A stretch of DNA of 64,000 bases from Eggerthella lenta DSM 2243 (GCF_000024265.1 NC_013204.1:434001-498000), one strand, 5' to 3'; shown: positions 23,947 to 32,187, counted from the stretch's first letter. A program made the numbers and translations. Notes: a model not told the origin generated them from the letters alone.

Positions 23947-26007
23947 ATGAAAGGCTTCGAGAAGCTTTTGTCTCCGATTGAGATAGCGCCGAATTTCGTG
24001 TTGAAGAACCGGATGATCAAGGCTCCTCAGTCGTCGTGGCGCTGGAACGAGGACTGCACCGCCGACGGCAGCGATGCCATCGCCATGTACGAGAACATGG
24101 CGGAAGGGGGAGTTGCGGCTATCGATGTCGCGGCCATACTGTGGGAACCTGCGGGAGGCATCTACCTGGGCGCTTACGACGACAGGTTCATTCCCGGCAT
24201 GATCGAGCTCAACGAGGCCGTTCACAAGCACGGGTGCCTCACCATCGGTCAGTTGCATCATATCGGTCCTTCGGCCGGCCCGACCCCTGACGGGCCTCCC
24301 CCGATCTCGTCCTCTACGTTGTCCGAGGACGAGATGCCGGTTCCCAAGCCGTGGTGCCAAGCCCCTCGCGGCCTGACGGTCGAGGAGATCCACGAGAAGC
24401 AGCGCTTGCAGATCGAGGCTGCCGTGCGGCTGCAGAAGGGCGGGTTCGATGCCGTCGAGGTGCACGTGGCTCACGGGTACTTTCTCGACAGCTTCGTCAG
24501 CCCGCTTTGGAACAAGCGCGATGACGAATACGGTTGCCAGAACGTCGAGAACCGCACGCGCATCGTGCGCGAGATCATCGAAGGCATCCGCGAGGCGTGC
24601 GGCCCCGACTTCGTCATCGGCTGCCGTCTGAACGGGCGCGAATTCCATCCCACGAAGCAGGGTATCACGGCCGAGCAAGCTGCCGAGAACGCCCGAGCGT
24701 TCGTGGAGGCCGGCGCCCAGTACATCAGCATCGCCGGATACGGGTACGGTCCCACGCCGTTTCGCTACTGCCCCGACTACTTCCCGTACCCGGAACCCGA
24801 TCCGTTCATGGAGCCCTTCATGGACGAGTACCGCGGGGTGGGTCTGTGGACGGCCGTTGCTCGGCGGATCAAGGATGCTGTGGACGTGCCGGTCATCACG
24901 GCGGGCCGCATGGACGAGAACTTGGCAGAGCGCGTGCTCGAAGCCGGCGATGCCGACGTCATCGCGCTCGGCCGCACGCTGTGGGCCGATCCGTGGTTCG
25001 CGCGCAAGGTGGACGAGGGGCGTATCGACGAGATCATGCGTTGCACGCGTTGCGCGAGCTGCGAAGATCCGGTCACGCAACCGCGCATCTGTCGCGTGAA
25101 TCCCACCTTGGGTCAAGAGCGCCAACTAGCCGCCAAGCCGGTGGCGAAGAAGAAGCGCGTGATGGTGGTAGGCGGCGGTCCGGCGGGCATGGAATGCGCG
25201 TGCACGCTCTCCGAACGAGGGCACGAGGTGACCTTGTACGAGAAGGCGGGCGCTTTGGGCGGACGCATCAAGCTGGCGGCCATGATCAAGAGCGGCGGAT
25301 GCGAAGAGGTCATGCATATCTTCAACCACTTGACCGCCATGATCGAGAAGTCTGACGTCGAGGTGAGGCTGAAAACCGAAGTTGACGAGCAGCTCATCCG
25401 CCAAGAAGCTCCTGATGCGGTGGTCGTGGCCACTTCGTCGCCGTATCGCATCCCCGATATTCCGGGCATACATCGCAAGAACGTGTTCACCATCCCGATG
25501 ATGTCGAAGCTTGCGCAGGTACCGCTCAAGATGTTCGGTCCGGACAAGCTTGCTTCGATGAGCGAGAAGTTCTTCCCCGTAGGCAAGAGGATCGTGATTT
25601 GGGGTGCAGGCGCCGAGGGCGCTCAATGCGCCGAGTTCATGCGCAAGCGCGGCAAGGACATCGTGCTGGTCGCCGAAGATGGGGATGTGGGCGGTTTGAT
25701 TCCGCTCAAGTACAAAGAACGTATCGAGCCGTGGTTCAATCGCGCAGGGGTTCGTGTTGTACGCGATGCCACGGTGGCTGAATTCGGCAAGCAAGGGGCG
25801 CTGCTGAGGTTCTCGCAGGGGGGAGAAGAGCTGGTGCCGTGCGATTCCATGATGGTCATGCTGCCTGAGCAGCGCGACCCGGCGTTTTTCGACATGGCCG
25901 CGTCGCTCGTCGACGAGGTGTACGAGATAGGCTCGACGCTCGGCGGCGAGAACGCGTTCCTCAAGCATGCGTTCGCCGACGGACGCCGCGTGGGCTGTCT
26001 TCTGTAA
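23947..26007 (+). CDS. OYE/iron-sulfur flavoprotein enoate reductase (BaiCD/BaiH-like) 2
   Basis: A 686-residue paralogue of the preceding gene, 27 nt downstream. It has the same domain order: FMN barrel (HVAHGYFLDSF), Cys366, 369, 372 and 382, then VMVVGGGPAGMEC and a second nucleotide fold (VIWGAGAEGAQCAEF). The two proteins differ enough for opposite stereospecificity or regiospecificity, as for BaiCD and BaiH. The Cys cluster again has the short C-x2-C-x2-C spacing. ATG 23947 follows GAAGGGAGGGG. Confidence 0.85.
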   Translation: MKGFEKLLSPIEIAPNFVLKNRMIKAPQSSWRWNEDCTADGSDAIAMYENMAEGGVAAIDVAAILWEPAGGIYLGAYDDRFIPGMIELNEAVHKHGCLTIGQLHHIGPSAGPTPDGPPPISSSTLSEDEMPVPKPWCQAPRGLTVEEIHEKQRLQIEAAVRLQKGGFDAVEVHVAHGYFLDSFVSPLWNKRDDEYGCQNVENRTRIVREIIEGIREACGPDFVIGCRLNGREFHPTKQGITAEQAAENARAFVEAGAQYISIAGYGYGPTPFRYCPDYFPYPEPDPFMEPFMDEYRGVGLWTAVARRIKDAVDVPVITAGRMDENLAERVLEAGDADVIALGRTLWADPWFARKVDEGRIDEIMRCTRCASCEDPVTQPRICRVNPTLGQERQLAAKPVAKKKRVMVVGGGPAGMECACTLSERGHEVTLYEKAGALGGRIKLAAMIKSGGCEEVMHIFNHLTAMIEKSDVEVRLKTEVDEQLIRQEAPDAVVVATSSPYRIPDIPGIHRKNVFTIPMMSKLAQVPLKMFGPDKLASMSEKFFPVGKRIVIWGAGAEGAQCAEFMRKRGKDIVLVAEDGDVGGLIPLKYKERIEPWFNRAGVRVVRDATVAEFGKQGALLRFSQGGEELVPCDSMMVMLPEQRDPAFFDMAASLVDEVYEIGSTLGGENAFLKHAFADGRRVGCLL

Positions 26008-26018
26008 GGCATCATCCC

Positions 26019-26057
26019 GTGTCCCGTCGTGTCAATGCGCGCGACTCGGCGGGACAC
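26019..26057 (+). other. Intercistronic hairpin
   Basis: GTGTCCCG (26019-26026) pairs with CGGGACAC (26050-26057). There is no T tract. It lies 11 nt after the second reductase and may set relative expression of the downstream transporter. Confidence 0.5.
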
Positions 26058-26191
26058 GGAGTGCATGAAGGGAAACCGGAAGCGACGCGAACCGAGGGAG
26101 GTGACTGCCGGGCGAAGCCAGGGTTTCGCACGAGACGGACCGCTGTTCGTTTCGGAATGCAATTTCGAAGGTAAACAAGGAGGAAAGAACA

Positions 26192-27427
26192 ATGTCGGTT
26201 AAAACTTATCGTCGCGGGGTCATCCTGATCTGCGCGGCCTTGTGCGGTGCGCTGACGGCGTCGTTGAATATTTGGAGCATCTTCCAGAAGCCCCTGATGG
26301 AAGCTTATGGCTTCTCGCCTCAGTCGGTGTCGTTCGCCTACACCATCGTTATCGCTATGATCGGTTTGAGCGGTCCCATCGGCGGATGGCTGCAGCGCAA
26401 GGCGCCTGCGCATATCATCATGACCGTTGCCGGCATCGGCTTCGGCCTGGGCTGGTTCCTGACGGGCTTTGCCAGCACCATCCCGGTGCTATACATATCG
26501 TTCGGCCTGCTGGTAGGCGTGTGCGACGGTATTTGCTACAACCTTGCCCTCGCTATCGCTACGCGGTGGTACCCTGACAAGCGCGGTTTCGCCAACGGCG
26601 TGGCTCTGGCCATCATGGCCATCTACCCGTTGTTCACGGCTCCTATGGGCAACATGATCATCGAGAACTTCAACGTGAGCATCGCGTTCAACATCGTGGG
26701 CGTGTTCTGCATCGTCGGCTTCATCGTGTTGTCCCGCTTCCTCAAGATGCCTGCTGCTGATTTCAAGCCCGAGGGTTGGAATCCGCCGGCCGAGAGCGAT
26801 ACGAAGCGCGTGAAGAACTACACGTCCGGTCAGATGCTGAAGACCCCGTTCTTCTGGACGCTGCTGCTGTTCTTCGGCACCGTTGCCTGCACCGGTTGCG
26901 TGATGCTGTCCACGGTTTCGCTGGTGGGGCAGGTCCAAGCCGGCATGGATGCTGCGACGGGCGCGCTCATGGTGGGCATCTTCGCCATCGCCAACGGCAC
27001 GGGCCGTTTGGGTCTCGGCGCCATTTCCGATAAGTTGGGGCGTTTCCAAACCATGTTCGTCGCCGTTGCGGTGACGGCGGTCATCCACCTGTTCCTGTTC
27101 GCTAATGCAACGAGCACCGCGATCTTCATCGTGGAGGCATGCATTCTGGGTATCTGCTTCGGCGGCATCATGGCCATCATGCCGTCGGTATGCGCCGATG
27201 CCTACGGTCCCGGCAATGCGGGCCAGAACTACGGCTTCATGTTCATCGGCTACACGCTGGCCTCGTTCATCGGCCCGGTGGTTTCCGCCAACGCGCTTGC
27301 CACCACGGGCAGCTACAGTTCTGCATTCCCGTTCCTCGGTGCCCTCTGCATCGTCGGTCTCGTGCTGCTGTCGCTGGCGTGGATGTTCTTCAAGAAGATG
27401 AAGGCTAAGGACGCCGCTGAAGCGTAA
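26192..27427 (+). CDS. MFS transporter, oxalate/formate-antiporter-like (OFA) family
   Basis: A 411-residue protein with 12 hydrophobic segments; the N-terminal SIFQKPLMEAYGFSPQSVSFAYTI and the GRLGLGAISDKLGR loop are typical of the OFA family, which exchanges organic anions. Classical bai operons also contain an MFS carrier (BaiG), so the position fits substrate uptake or product export. Strong AAGGAGG site before ATG 26192. The 184-nt gap upstream holds the hairpin at 26019 and no clear promoter. Confidence 0.82.
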   Translation: MSVKTYRRGVILICAALCGALTASLNIWSIFQKPLMEAYGFSPQSVSFAYTIVIAMIGLSGPIGGWLQRKAPAHIIMTVAGIGFGLGWFLTGFASTIPVLYISFGLLVGVCDGICYNLALAIATRWYPDKRGFANGVALAIMAIYPLFTAPMGNMIIENFNVSIAFNIVGVFCIVGFIVLSRFLKMPAADFKPEGWNPPAESDTKRVKNYTSGQMLKTPFFWTLLLFFGTVACTGCVMLSTVSLVGQVQAGMDAATGALMVGIFAIANGTGRLGLGAISDKLGRFQTMFVAVAVTAVIHLFLFANATSTAIFIVEACILGICFGGIMAIMPSVCADAYGPGNAGQNYGFMFIGYTLASFIGPVVSANALATTGSYSSAFPFLGALCIVGLVLLSLAWMFFKKMKAKDAAEA

Positions 27428-27456
27428 AACGCGTATGTGCTGGTCGGATGCATCTT

Positions 27457-27520
27457 ACCAATAAGTGAGTTGCGCACTTTCAAGTGCGTTGTTGAAGGCG
27501 CCCAACAGCTGCCGGATACT
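27457..27520 (+). promoter_or_regulatory. HxlR-type operator/promoter D (EthD protein 3 and SDR operon)
   Basis: Degenerate ACCAATAAGT (27457-27466) and ACTTTCAAGT (27476-27485, inside CGCACTT-TC-AAGTGCG) are 19 bp apart. Then 6 nt, -35 TTGAAG (27492-27497), 17 nt, -10 GATACT (27515-27520). Confidence 0.72.
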
Positions 27521-27554
27521 AAAATTCCCGAACGATCTGAGGAAGGGGTAGGAC

Positions 27555-28253
27555 ATGATTTCCAGGATTAGCTTGCTGAAGTGCAAAGAAGGGGTTTCCG
27601 AAGAGGCGTTTCGCGAGGGCATGATGGGGGATGTGCGCGACGTGATCGCCCGCATGCCCCAGCTGCGGAAGTGCGAGATCGATTTCGTGACCGATCGCCA
27701 GCAGCGCTCTCATCTGGGTCGCGGCGCCATCGACATCGACGGCTTCATCGAGATGTTCTTCGACAGCTACGGCGACATGCAGCAGGCGATGGACGAAGCG
27801 GGGGATGCTCTGCTGGCTGCTCTGGAGCCGCTCGTGGAAGAGCCCGTTTCCACGCTGGTTGCGGTGAAGAAGGTGGACACGCCCGTTCCCGCCTACCTCG
27901 ACGGCAAGGCTATCAAGCGCGTGTCTTTCTGCGATCGCGCGGAGGGCGTCGATGCCGCGACGTTCCATGACGAGTGGTGGTACACCCATTCCCTGCTGGT
28001 GAAGCTGATGAGCGGGTACTGCGGCTACAACCAGAACCTGGTCATCGACCGCATGGTCCAAGGCGCGTCCGTCCATTACGCCGACCTGCCGGTCGAAGGC
28101 ATGGTGGAGTTCTGGTTCGAGGACATGGACGCGTTCGACGAGTGCTACAGCACGGTCGGTTTCAAGCTGCGCGCGAGCGTGCACGCAGCGGAGTTCATCG
28201 GCACCGTCACGACGTATTTCGTCGAAGCCGTGCCTGTGGAGCTGCAGAACTAG
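27555..28253 (+). CDS. Two-domain EthD-like protein 3
   Basis: A 232-residue EthD paralogue, closest to copy 1 (ISRISLLKCKEG, VAVKKVDTPVPAYLD). Its N-terminal half lacks the His found in the other three copies (EGMMGDVRDVIARM), while the C-terminal half keeps it (WWYTHSLLVKL, NQNLVIDR). It may therefore be active or ligand-binding in only one half. It is the first gene behind promoter D, 64 nt before the first SDR gene. Confidence 0.75.
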   Translation: MISRISLLKCKEGVSEEAFREGMMGDVRDVIARMPQLRKCEIDFVTDRQQRSHLGRGAIDIDGFIEMFFDSYGDMQQAMDEAGDALLAALEPLVEEPVSTLVAVKKVDTPVPAYLDGKAIKRVSFCDRAEGVDAATFHDEWWYTHSLLVKLMSGYCGYNQNLVIDRMVQGASVHYADLPVEGMVEFWFEDMDAFDECYSTVGFKLRASVHAAEFIGTVTTYFVEAVPVELQN

Positions 28254-28317
28254 ACGAAGTTCGGACTGCATCGCGAACTCGGCGTGATGCAGTCCTTTTT
28301 GGAAGGGGAGCGTTGCT

Positions 28318-29214
28318 ATGAAGTCAAAGCGAGCAGAGTTTTTCGATGATGCCGTTGTCTCGGGTCCTGATCAAAAGGCTTTCGAGGAGAAGATCTACGC
28401 CGAAGCGCAGGCCAAACGTTGGCCGCGCGTAGCGGAAGGCACGGGTAAATTCGAAGGTCAGGTGGTCATCGTGACCGGCGCCGCGGGCGGCCAGGGCGAG
28501 ATGGAAGCCAAGATGATCGCCCAGCAAGGTGCCAAGGTGTACATGGCCGACATCGAAGAAGAGGGATTGAAGCGGGTCGAGGCTGCCATCATTGCCGACG
28601 GCGGAGAAGCCGTGGCGTTTCCGATGGACGTTGCCGACGAAGGCTCCTGGCAGGAGCTGGTGAAGAAGGTCGTGGACGAGAGCGGTCGACTGGACGTGCT
28701 CGTCAACAATGCCGGGATGTGCCAGAACGGCACCGTCCTCACCGAGACCCGCGAGTCCCTGAACCGCATCATGGACGTGGATTGCTGGGGCGTGTACAAC
28801 GGCATGCACTATTGCGCACCCGCCATCATCGAAGCGGGCGGCGGCACCATCGTCAACACGTGCTCCTACCAAGGCACGCATTTCGGACCCGGGAGCTTCA
28901 TCGGCTATGCCATGGCCAAGGCCGCAGTCATGGGCATGACGCGCGCCGCCGCCACCGACCTCGGGACCTACGGCATACGCGTGAACGCCGTGAACCCCGG
29001 CCTTGTGCTTTCGGGGATGACCTTGCCGCGCGGCCAGAACCGCAAGGGTCTGGTGGACGCCTCGTCGATGAAGCGTTACGCGCTGCCCGAGGAGATTGCC
29101 TCAGTGGTCATGTTCCTTGCTTCGGACGATTCCAGCTTTATCAACGGCGAGTTCATTGCCGCCGATGGCGGTGCCACGACGTATCTTCATCTGGCGACGG
29201 CCGACGCAAAGTAA
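28318..29214 (+). CDS. Short-chain dehydrogenase/reductase 1, with N-terminal extension
   Basis: A 298-residue NAD(P)-dependent oxidoreductase. The cofactor motif TGAAGGQG is at 53-60, NNAG at 130-133, and the active site is Ser183, Tyr197, Lys201. The spacing Ser-Tyr is one residue longer than in the other two SDRs here. Some 45 charged residues precede the Rossmann fold, absent from the neighbours. Probably oxidises or reduces a ring hydroxyl/keto group. GGAAGGGGAG before ATG 28318; second gene of the promoter D operon. Confidence 0.85.
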   Translation: MKSKRAEFFDDAVVSGPDQKAFEEKIYAEAQAKRWPRVAEGTGKFEGQVVIVTGAAGGQGEMEAKMIAQQGAKVYMADIEEEGLKRVEAAIIADGGEAVAFPMDVADEGSWQELVKKVVDESGRLDVLVNNAGMCQNGTVLTETRESLNRIMDVDCWGVYNGMHYCAPAIIEAGGGTIVNTCSYQGTHFGPGSFIGYAMAKAAVMGMTRAAATDLGTYGIRVNAVNPGLVLSGMTLPRGQNRKGLVDASSMKRYALPEEIASVVMFLASDDSSFINGEFIAADGGATTYLHLATADAK

Positions 29215-29314
29215 CGGCGCGTTCTGCGTCGATGAAGGCGTGCGCCAAAGGGGGAGGGTTGGCGCACGCCGATCGGCGCGCTCGCGGTAACTCATTAAGG
29301 AGAAGGGGTGTGTC

Positions 29315-30070
29315 ATGGCTCGGTTCGATAACAAGATCGTGCTGGTCACGGGTGCGGCGAACGGTATCGGGCGTTGCATGGTCAAGTGTTTCCTTGCGGA
29401 AGGCGCCGAGAAGCTGGTTGCCGTCGACATCGAGCACGATACGTTAGAGGATGCGTTCGGCGACGAGGATCGCGTTCATACCATACCGTGCGATATCACC
29501 GATTACGATGCCGTGCACCGCATGGTCGACGAGGCCGTCGAACGCTTCGGCCGCATCGACATCCTCATGAACAACGCGGGCATCAGCATCAAGGACGGGC
29601 AGAAGTACGGTATGCTCACCTGTCCTAAAGATGCTTGGGATCGTGTGATCGCCACCAACGTGAACGGGTCGTTCTACGTGGCGCAGGCCGTTGCCCAGGC
29701 CATGGTGGCGAAGAAGACGAAGGGCGTTATCGTGAACACGTCTTCGAACACCTTCCGTTTCATACCGAAGTACCTTGGCGCGTATCCCGCATCCAAGGCG
29801 GCCATCGCCGTGTTCACCAAGCAGTTCGCAAAAGAGCTTGCCGAATACGATATACGCGTCAACGCGTTTGGACCCGGTACGACGAAAACCCGCATGAGCG
29901 AGCCGACGCGTTTGAACCCGCACATGAACGAGCAGTTCTTGAACGATATTCCCATGCACCGCTACGGCGAAGTGAAGGAGGCCGTGGATGCGGCGCTGTT
30001 CCTCGCTTCGGAAGAGTCTTCCTTCATGTTGGGGGAGATCATCTTCGAGGATGGTGGGCAGAGCCTCTAG
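29315..30070 (+). CDS. Short-chain dehydrogenase/reductase 2
   Basis: A 251-residue classical SDR with TGAANGIG at 12-19, NNAG near 86, and catalytic Ser144, Tyr157, Lys161 (YPASK). Asp38 after the second strand (AVDIE) suggests NAD(H) preference. Length matches BaiA-type hydroxysteroid dehydrogenases, but the family is broad and the substrate cannot be inferred from this alone. AAGGAGAAGGGG ribosome site. The 100-nt gap before it has no promoter that I can support. Confidence 0.87.
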   Translation: MARFDNKIVLVTGAANGIGRCMVKCFLAEGAEKLVAVDIEHDTLEDAFGDEDRVHTIPCDITDYDAVHRMVDEAVERFGRIDILMNNAGISIKDGQKYGMLTCPKDAWDRVIATNVNGSFYVAQAVAQAMVAKKTKGVIVNTSSNTFRFIPKYLGAYPASKAAIAVFTKQFAKELAEYDIRVNAFGPGTTKTRMSEPTRLNPHMNEQFLNDIPMHRYGEVKEAVDAALFLASEESSFMLGEIIFEDGGQSL

Positions 30071-30096
30071 CTGTGCGTTAGATTAGGAGGACGACA

Positions 30097-30846
30097 ATGG
30101 AAAGAGAGCGGTTTGTTGACAAGATAGCCCTGGTAACCGGCGGTGCCAACGGTCTTGGGCGCGGCATGGTCGAGCAACTCGTGAAGGAGGGTGCCCAGGT
30201 TGCCATCTTCGACATCGAGGACGATACGATGGAAGAGGTGTTCGGGGGCAACGATCACGTTTTCTGCGTGCACTGCGATGTGCGCGACTACGATCAGGTG
30301 CAGGAAAGCGTGCAGAAGGTCATCGATCGATACGGGCGTATCGACGTTTTGATGAACAATGCCGGCATCTGCCATCGGGAGCCGTTTCTGGAGTGCAGCA
30401 AGGAGGGATGGCTCGATGTGATGGCCACGAATCTGAACGGCGAATTCTACGTCGGCCAGGCTGTTGCGCGCACGATGGTCGAGCTTGGCGTGAAAGGCTA
30501 CATCGTGAACACGAGCTCGAACAGCTCCCGCAAGACCATCGGCGGCATCACCCCCTATTGCCCCTCGAAAGCCGCCGTCAAAATGCTTACGCAGGTGATG
30601 GCGCTCGAGCTGGCGAAGTACGGCATTCATGTGAACGCGATAGCTCCCGGCACGTCGAAAACGCGCATAGCCGCCGGGACGATCAACGATCCTGAGCGGA
30701 GCGCTGCGTTCTTGGCGAAGATGCCCTTCGGACGCTACGGCGAAGTTCGCGAGACGGTCGACGTCGCGCTGTTCCTGGCTTCGGAAGACGCTTCGTTCAT
30801 TACGGGCGAAACCATCTACAACGAAGGCGGTTTCAGCTTGACCTAG
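30097..30846 (+). CDS. Short-chain dehydrogenase/reductase 3
   Basis: A 249-residue classical SDR and close paralogue of SDR 2: TGGANGLG at 14-21, NNAG at 87-90, Ser141, Tyr154, Lys158 (YCPSK), and Asp39 for NAD(H). It starts 26 nt after SDR 2 with TTAGGAGGA. Two similar SDRs side by side, beside a dehydratase-like gene, suggest steps on different positions or stereoisomers of the same ring substrate. Confidence 0.87.
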   Translation: MERERFVDKIALVTGGANGLGRGMVEQLVKEGAQVAIFDIEDDTMEEVFGGNDHVFCVHCDVRDYDQVQESVQKVIDRYGRIDVLMNNAGICHREPFLECSKEGWLDVMATNLNGEFYVGQAVARTMVELGVKGYIVNTSSNSSRKTIGGITPYCPSKAAVKMLTQVMALELAKYGIHVNAIAPGTSKTRIAAGTINDPERSAAFLAKMPFGRYGEVRETVDVALFLASEDASFITGETIYNEGGFSLT

Positions 30847-30858
30847 GAAGAGGGAGTT

Positions 30859-31350
30859 ATGGCAACTGTTGAGGAGCTTGAGAAGCGCATCGGGGACTTG
30901 GAGGACATGAGGGCGATCGAGCGGTTGCAGGCCGAGTATTGGGATACCCTCGATGCCAAAGACTGGGATGGCCTGAGGGCATGCCTTGTGGAAGATTTCG
31001 TGTTCGTCAACAACACGACAGGAGGGCTCTACGAAGGACGAGAGGGGATGCTCGCCACGATGCGAGCCAAGTTCGCAGACGGCGTTACGTCGAGCCATCA
31101 AGGACACCATCATTGGATCGAGCTGACGGGCGAAGAAACGGCGCGTTCGCATTGGTCGCTCCAAGACGATCTGTACGACGCGCAGCGCGGAGGCGAGTTC
31201 GTGGGCCGTGCCCATTATGATAACGAGTACGTGAAGATCGACGGACGATGGTACTTCGCCAAGATGTCGCTGACGTATCTGCGGGGCGAGGCGAACATCA
31301 AAAAGCGCTACGAAGACTGCGCGAACGCCTACCAGGTTTTCATGATGTGA
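30859..31350 (+). CDS. SnoaL/NTF2-fold protein resembling bile-acid 7-alpha-dehydratase BaiE
   Basis: A 163-residue protein with the SnoaL_4/NTF2-like cone fold. By memory alignment to Clostridium scindens BaiE (166 aa), the LEK...AI..L...Y....D N-terminus, the HxGH segment, the Y(D/N)..Y.KIDG(R/Q)WY strand and the terminal Y-x-R all match. BaiE catalytic Tyr30, Asp35, His83 and Arg146 correspond to Tyr27, Asp32, His80/His83 and Arg142 here. It could dehydrate a ring alcohol or isomerise a ring. It begins 13 nt after SDR 3. Substrate identity is not shown; related SnoaL proteins have other roles. Confidence 0.72.
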   Translation: MATVEELEKRIGDLEDMRAIERLQAEYWDTLDAKDWDGLRACLVEDFVFVNNTTGGLYEGREGMLATMRAKFADGVTSSHQGHHHWIELTGEETARSHWSLQDDLYDAQRGGEFVGRAHYDNEYVKIDGRWYFAKMSLTYLRGEANIKKRYEDCANAYQVFMM

Positions 31351-31394
31351 GGGTTGGCTTGATGAAGACCCTGTCCAACGAAGGGAGCGAGCAC

Positions 31395-32129
31395 GTGATT
31401 GTTCGGTGCGGATTGCTTAAGAGGAACGACAAGTTCACCCAGGAATCGTTCTCGCATCATTGGCTGCATATCCACGGGCCGATTGCTGCGGGAATGAAGA
31501 ACCTGCGCGTTTACAACCAGAATCTCGTCATTGACAACGAGCATCGTCACCCGATTATGGGAGGCGCCATCGATATCGACGGGTATTCGGAGCTTCATTT
31601 CGATACGTACAGCGAAATGCTCGAAGGGGTTCAGTCGTTGGATGCCGAAACCGGTAACGCCCTTCTCGACGACGCCGAGATCCTTTTGCAGAAGCGCTTG
31701 TGCGACATCCTGGTGTTTTCCCGCAACGTGGTGCGCGAAGTTCCTCCGTATCTGCGGGGAAAGAACCTGGTTCATCGCGTGTCGTTCTTGAATCGGGCGG
31801 AGGGGGTGAGCGTGGCCGAATTCCGTCGAGAGTGGTGTTATGCTCACGCGAAGCTGGTGGAGGCTGTTCCCGGCCATGCGGGCTACAATCAAAACCTCGT
31901 GATCGACCGATTCGTAGACGGGGCGAGTGTTTCCAGCGAGAAGCTTCCCTGCGATGGCATGGCCGAGTTCTATTTCGAGGACATGGATGCCTTCGAGTGC
32001 TTCTATGATTCCAAGGAATTCCAACGATTGACGGCTCATGGATCCGAGTTCATCGGCTCGGTTGACACCTACCTCGTCGAGACCCATCCCGTCGTGGCCG
32101 GGTCGGCGCGCGGAGGGTACTGCCTATAG
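31395..32129 (+). CDS. Two-domain EthD-like protein 4
   Basis: A 244-residue EthD paralogue of the copy 2 type (CGLLKRND, WLHIHGPIAAGMKNLRVYNQNLVIDNEHRH). Both halves keep the His (HIHGPIA, CYAHAKLV), and NQNLVIDR recurs in the second half. I chose GTG 31395 because it aligns with the ATG of the paralogues and has AAGGGAG at good spacing; ATG 31362 is the alternative and adds 11 residues. Last gene of the block, before a strong terminator. Confidence 0.75.
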   Translation: MIVRCGLLKRNDKFTQESFSHHWLHIHGPIAAGMKNLRVYNQNLVIDNEHRHPIMGGAIDIDGYSELHFDTYSEMLEGVQSLDAETGNALLDDAEILLQKRLCDILVFSRNVVREVPPYLRGKNLVHRVSFLNRAEGVSVAEFRREWCYAHAKLVEAVPGHAGYNQNLVIDRFVDGASVSSEKLPCDGMAEFYFEDMDAFECFYDSKEFQRLTAHGSEFIGSVDTYLVETHPVVAGSARGGYCL

Positions 32130-32148
32130 GCTGATAATGCGAGACGGA

Positions 32149-32187
32149 CCGACAGCCCGCTTCCTCGGAGGCGGGCTGTCGGTTTTT
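32149..32187 (+). terminator. Terminator closing the EthD/SDR operon
   Basis: CCGACAGCCCGC (32149-32160) pairs with GCGGGCTGTCGG (32171-32182), followed by TTTTT. Confidence 0.93.

Noticed and set aside
21841-25125. 1094-codon leftward open frame opposite the OYE genes
   Set aside because: Shadow of two well-supported reductases; composition and lack of a ribosome site argue against it.
16142-32129. Assigning the cluster specifically to bile-acid 7-dehydroxylation
   Set aside because: CoA ligase and CoA transferase genes are absent and EthD proteins are foreign to bai operons; only a bai-like chemistry is supported.
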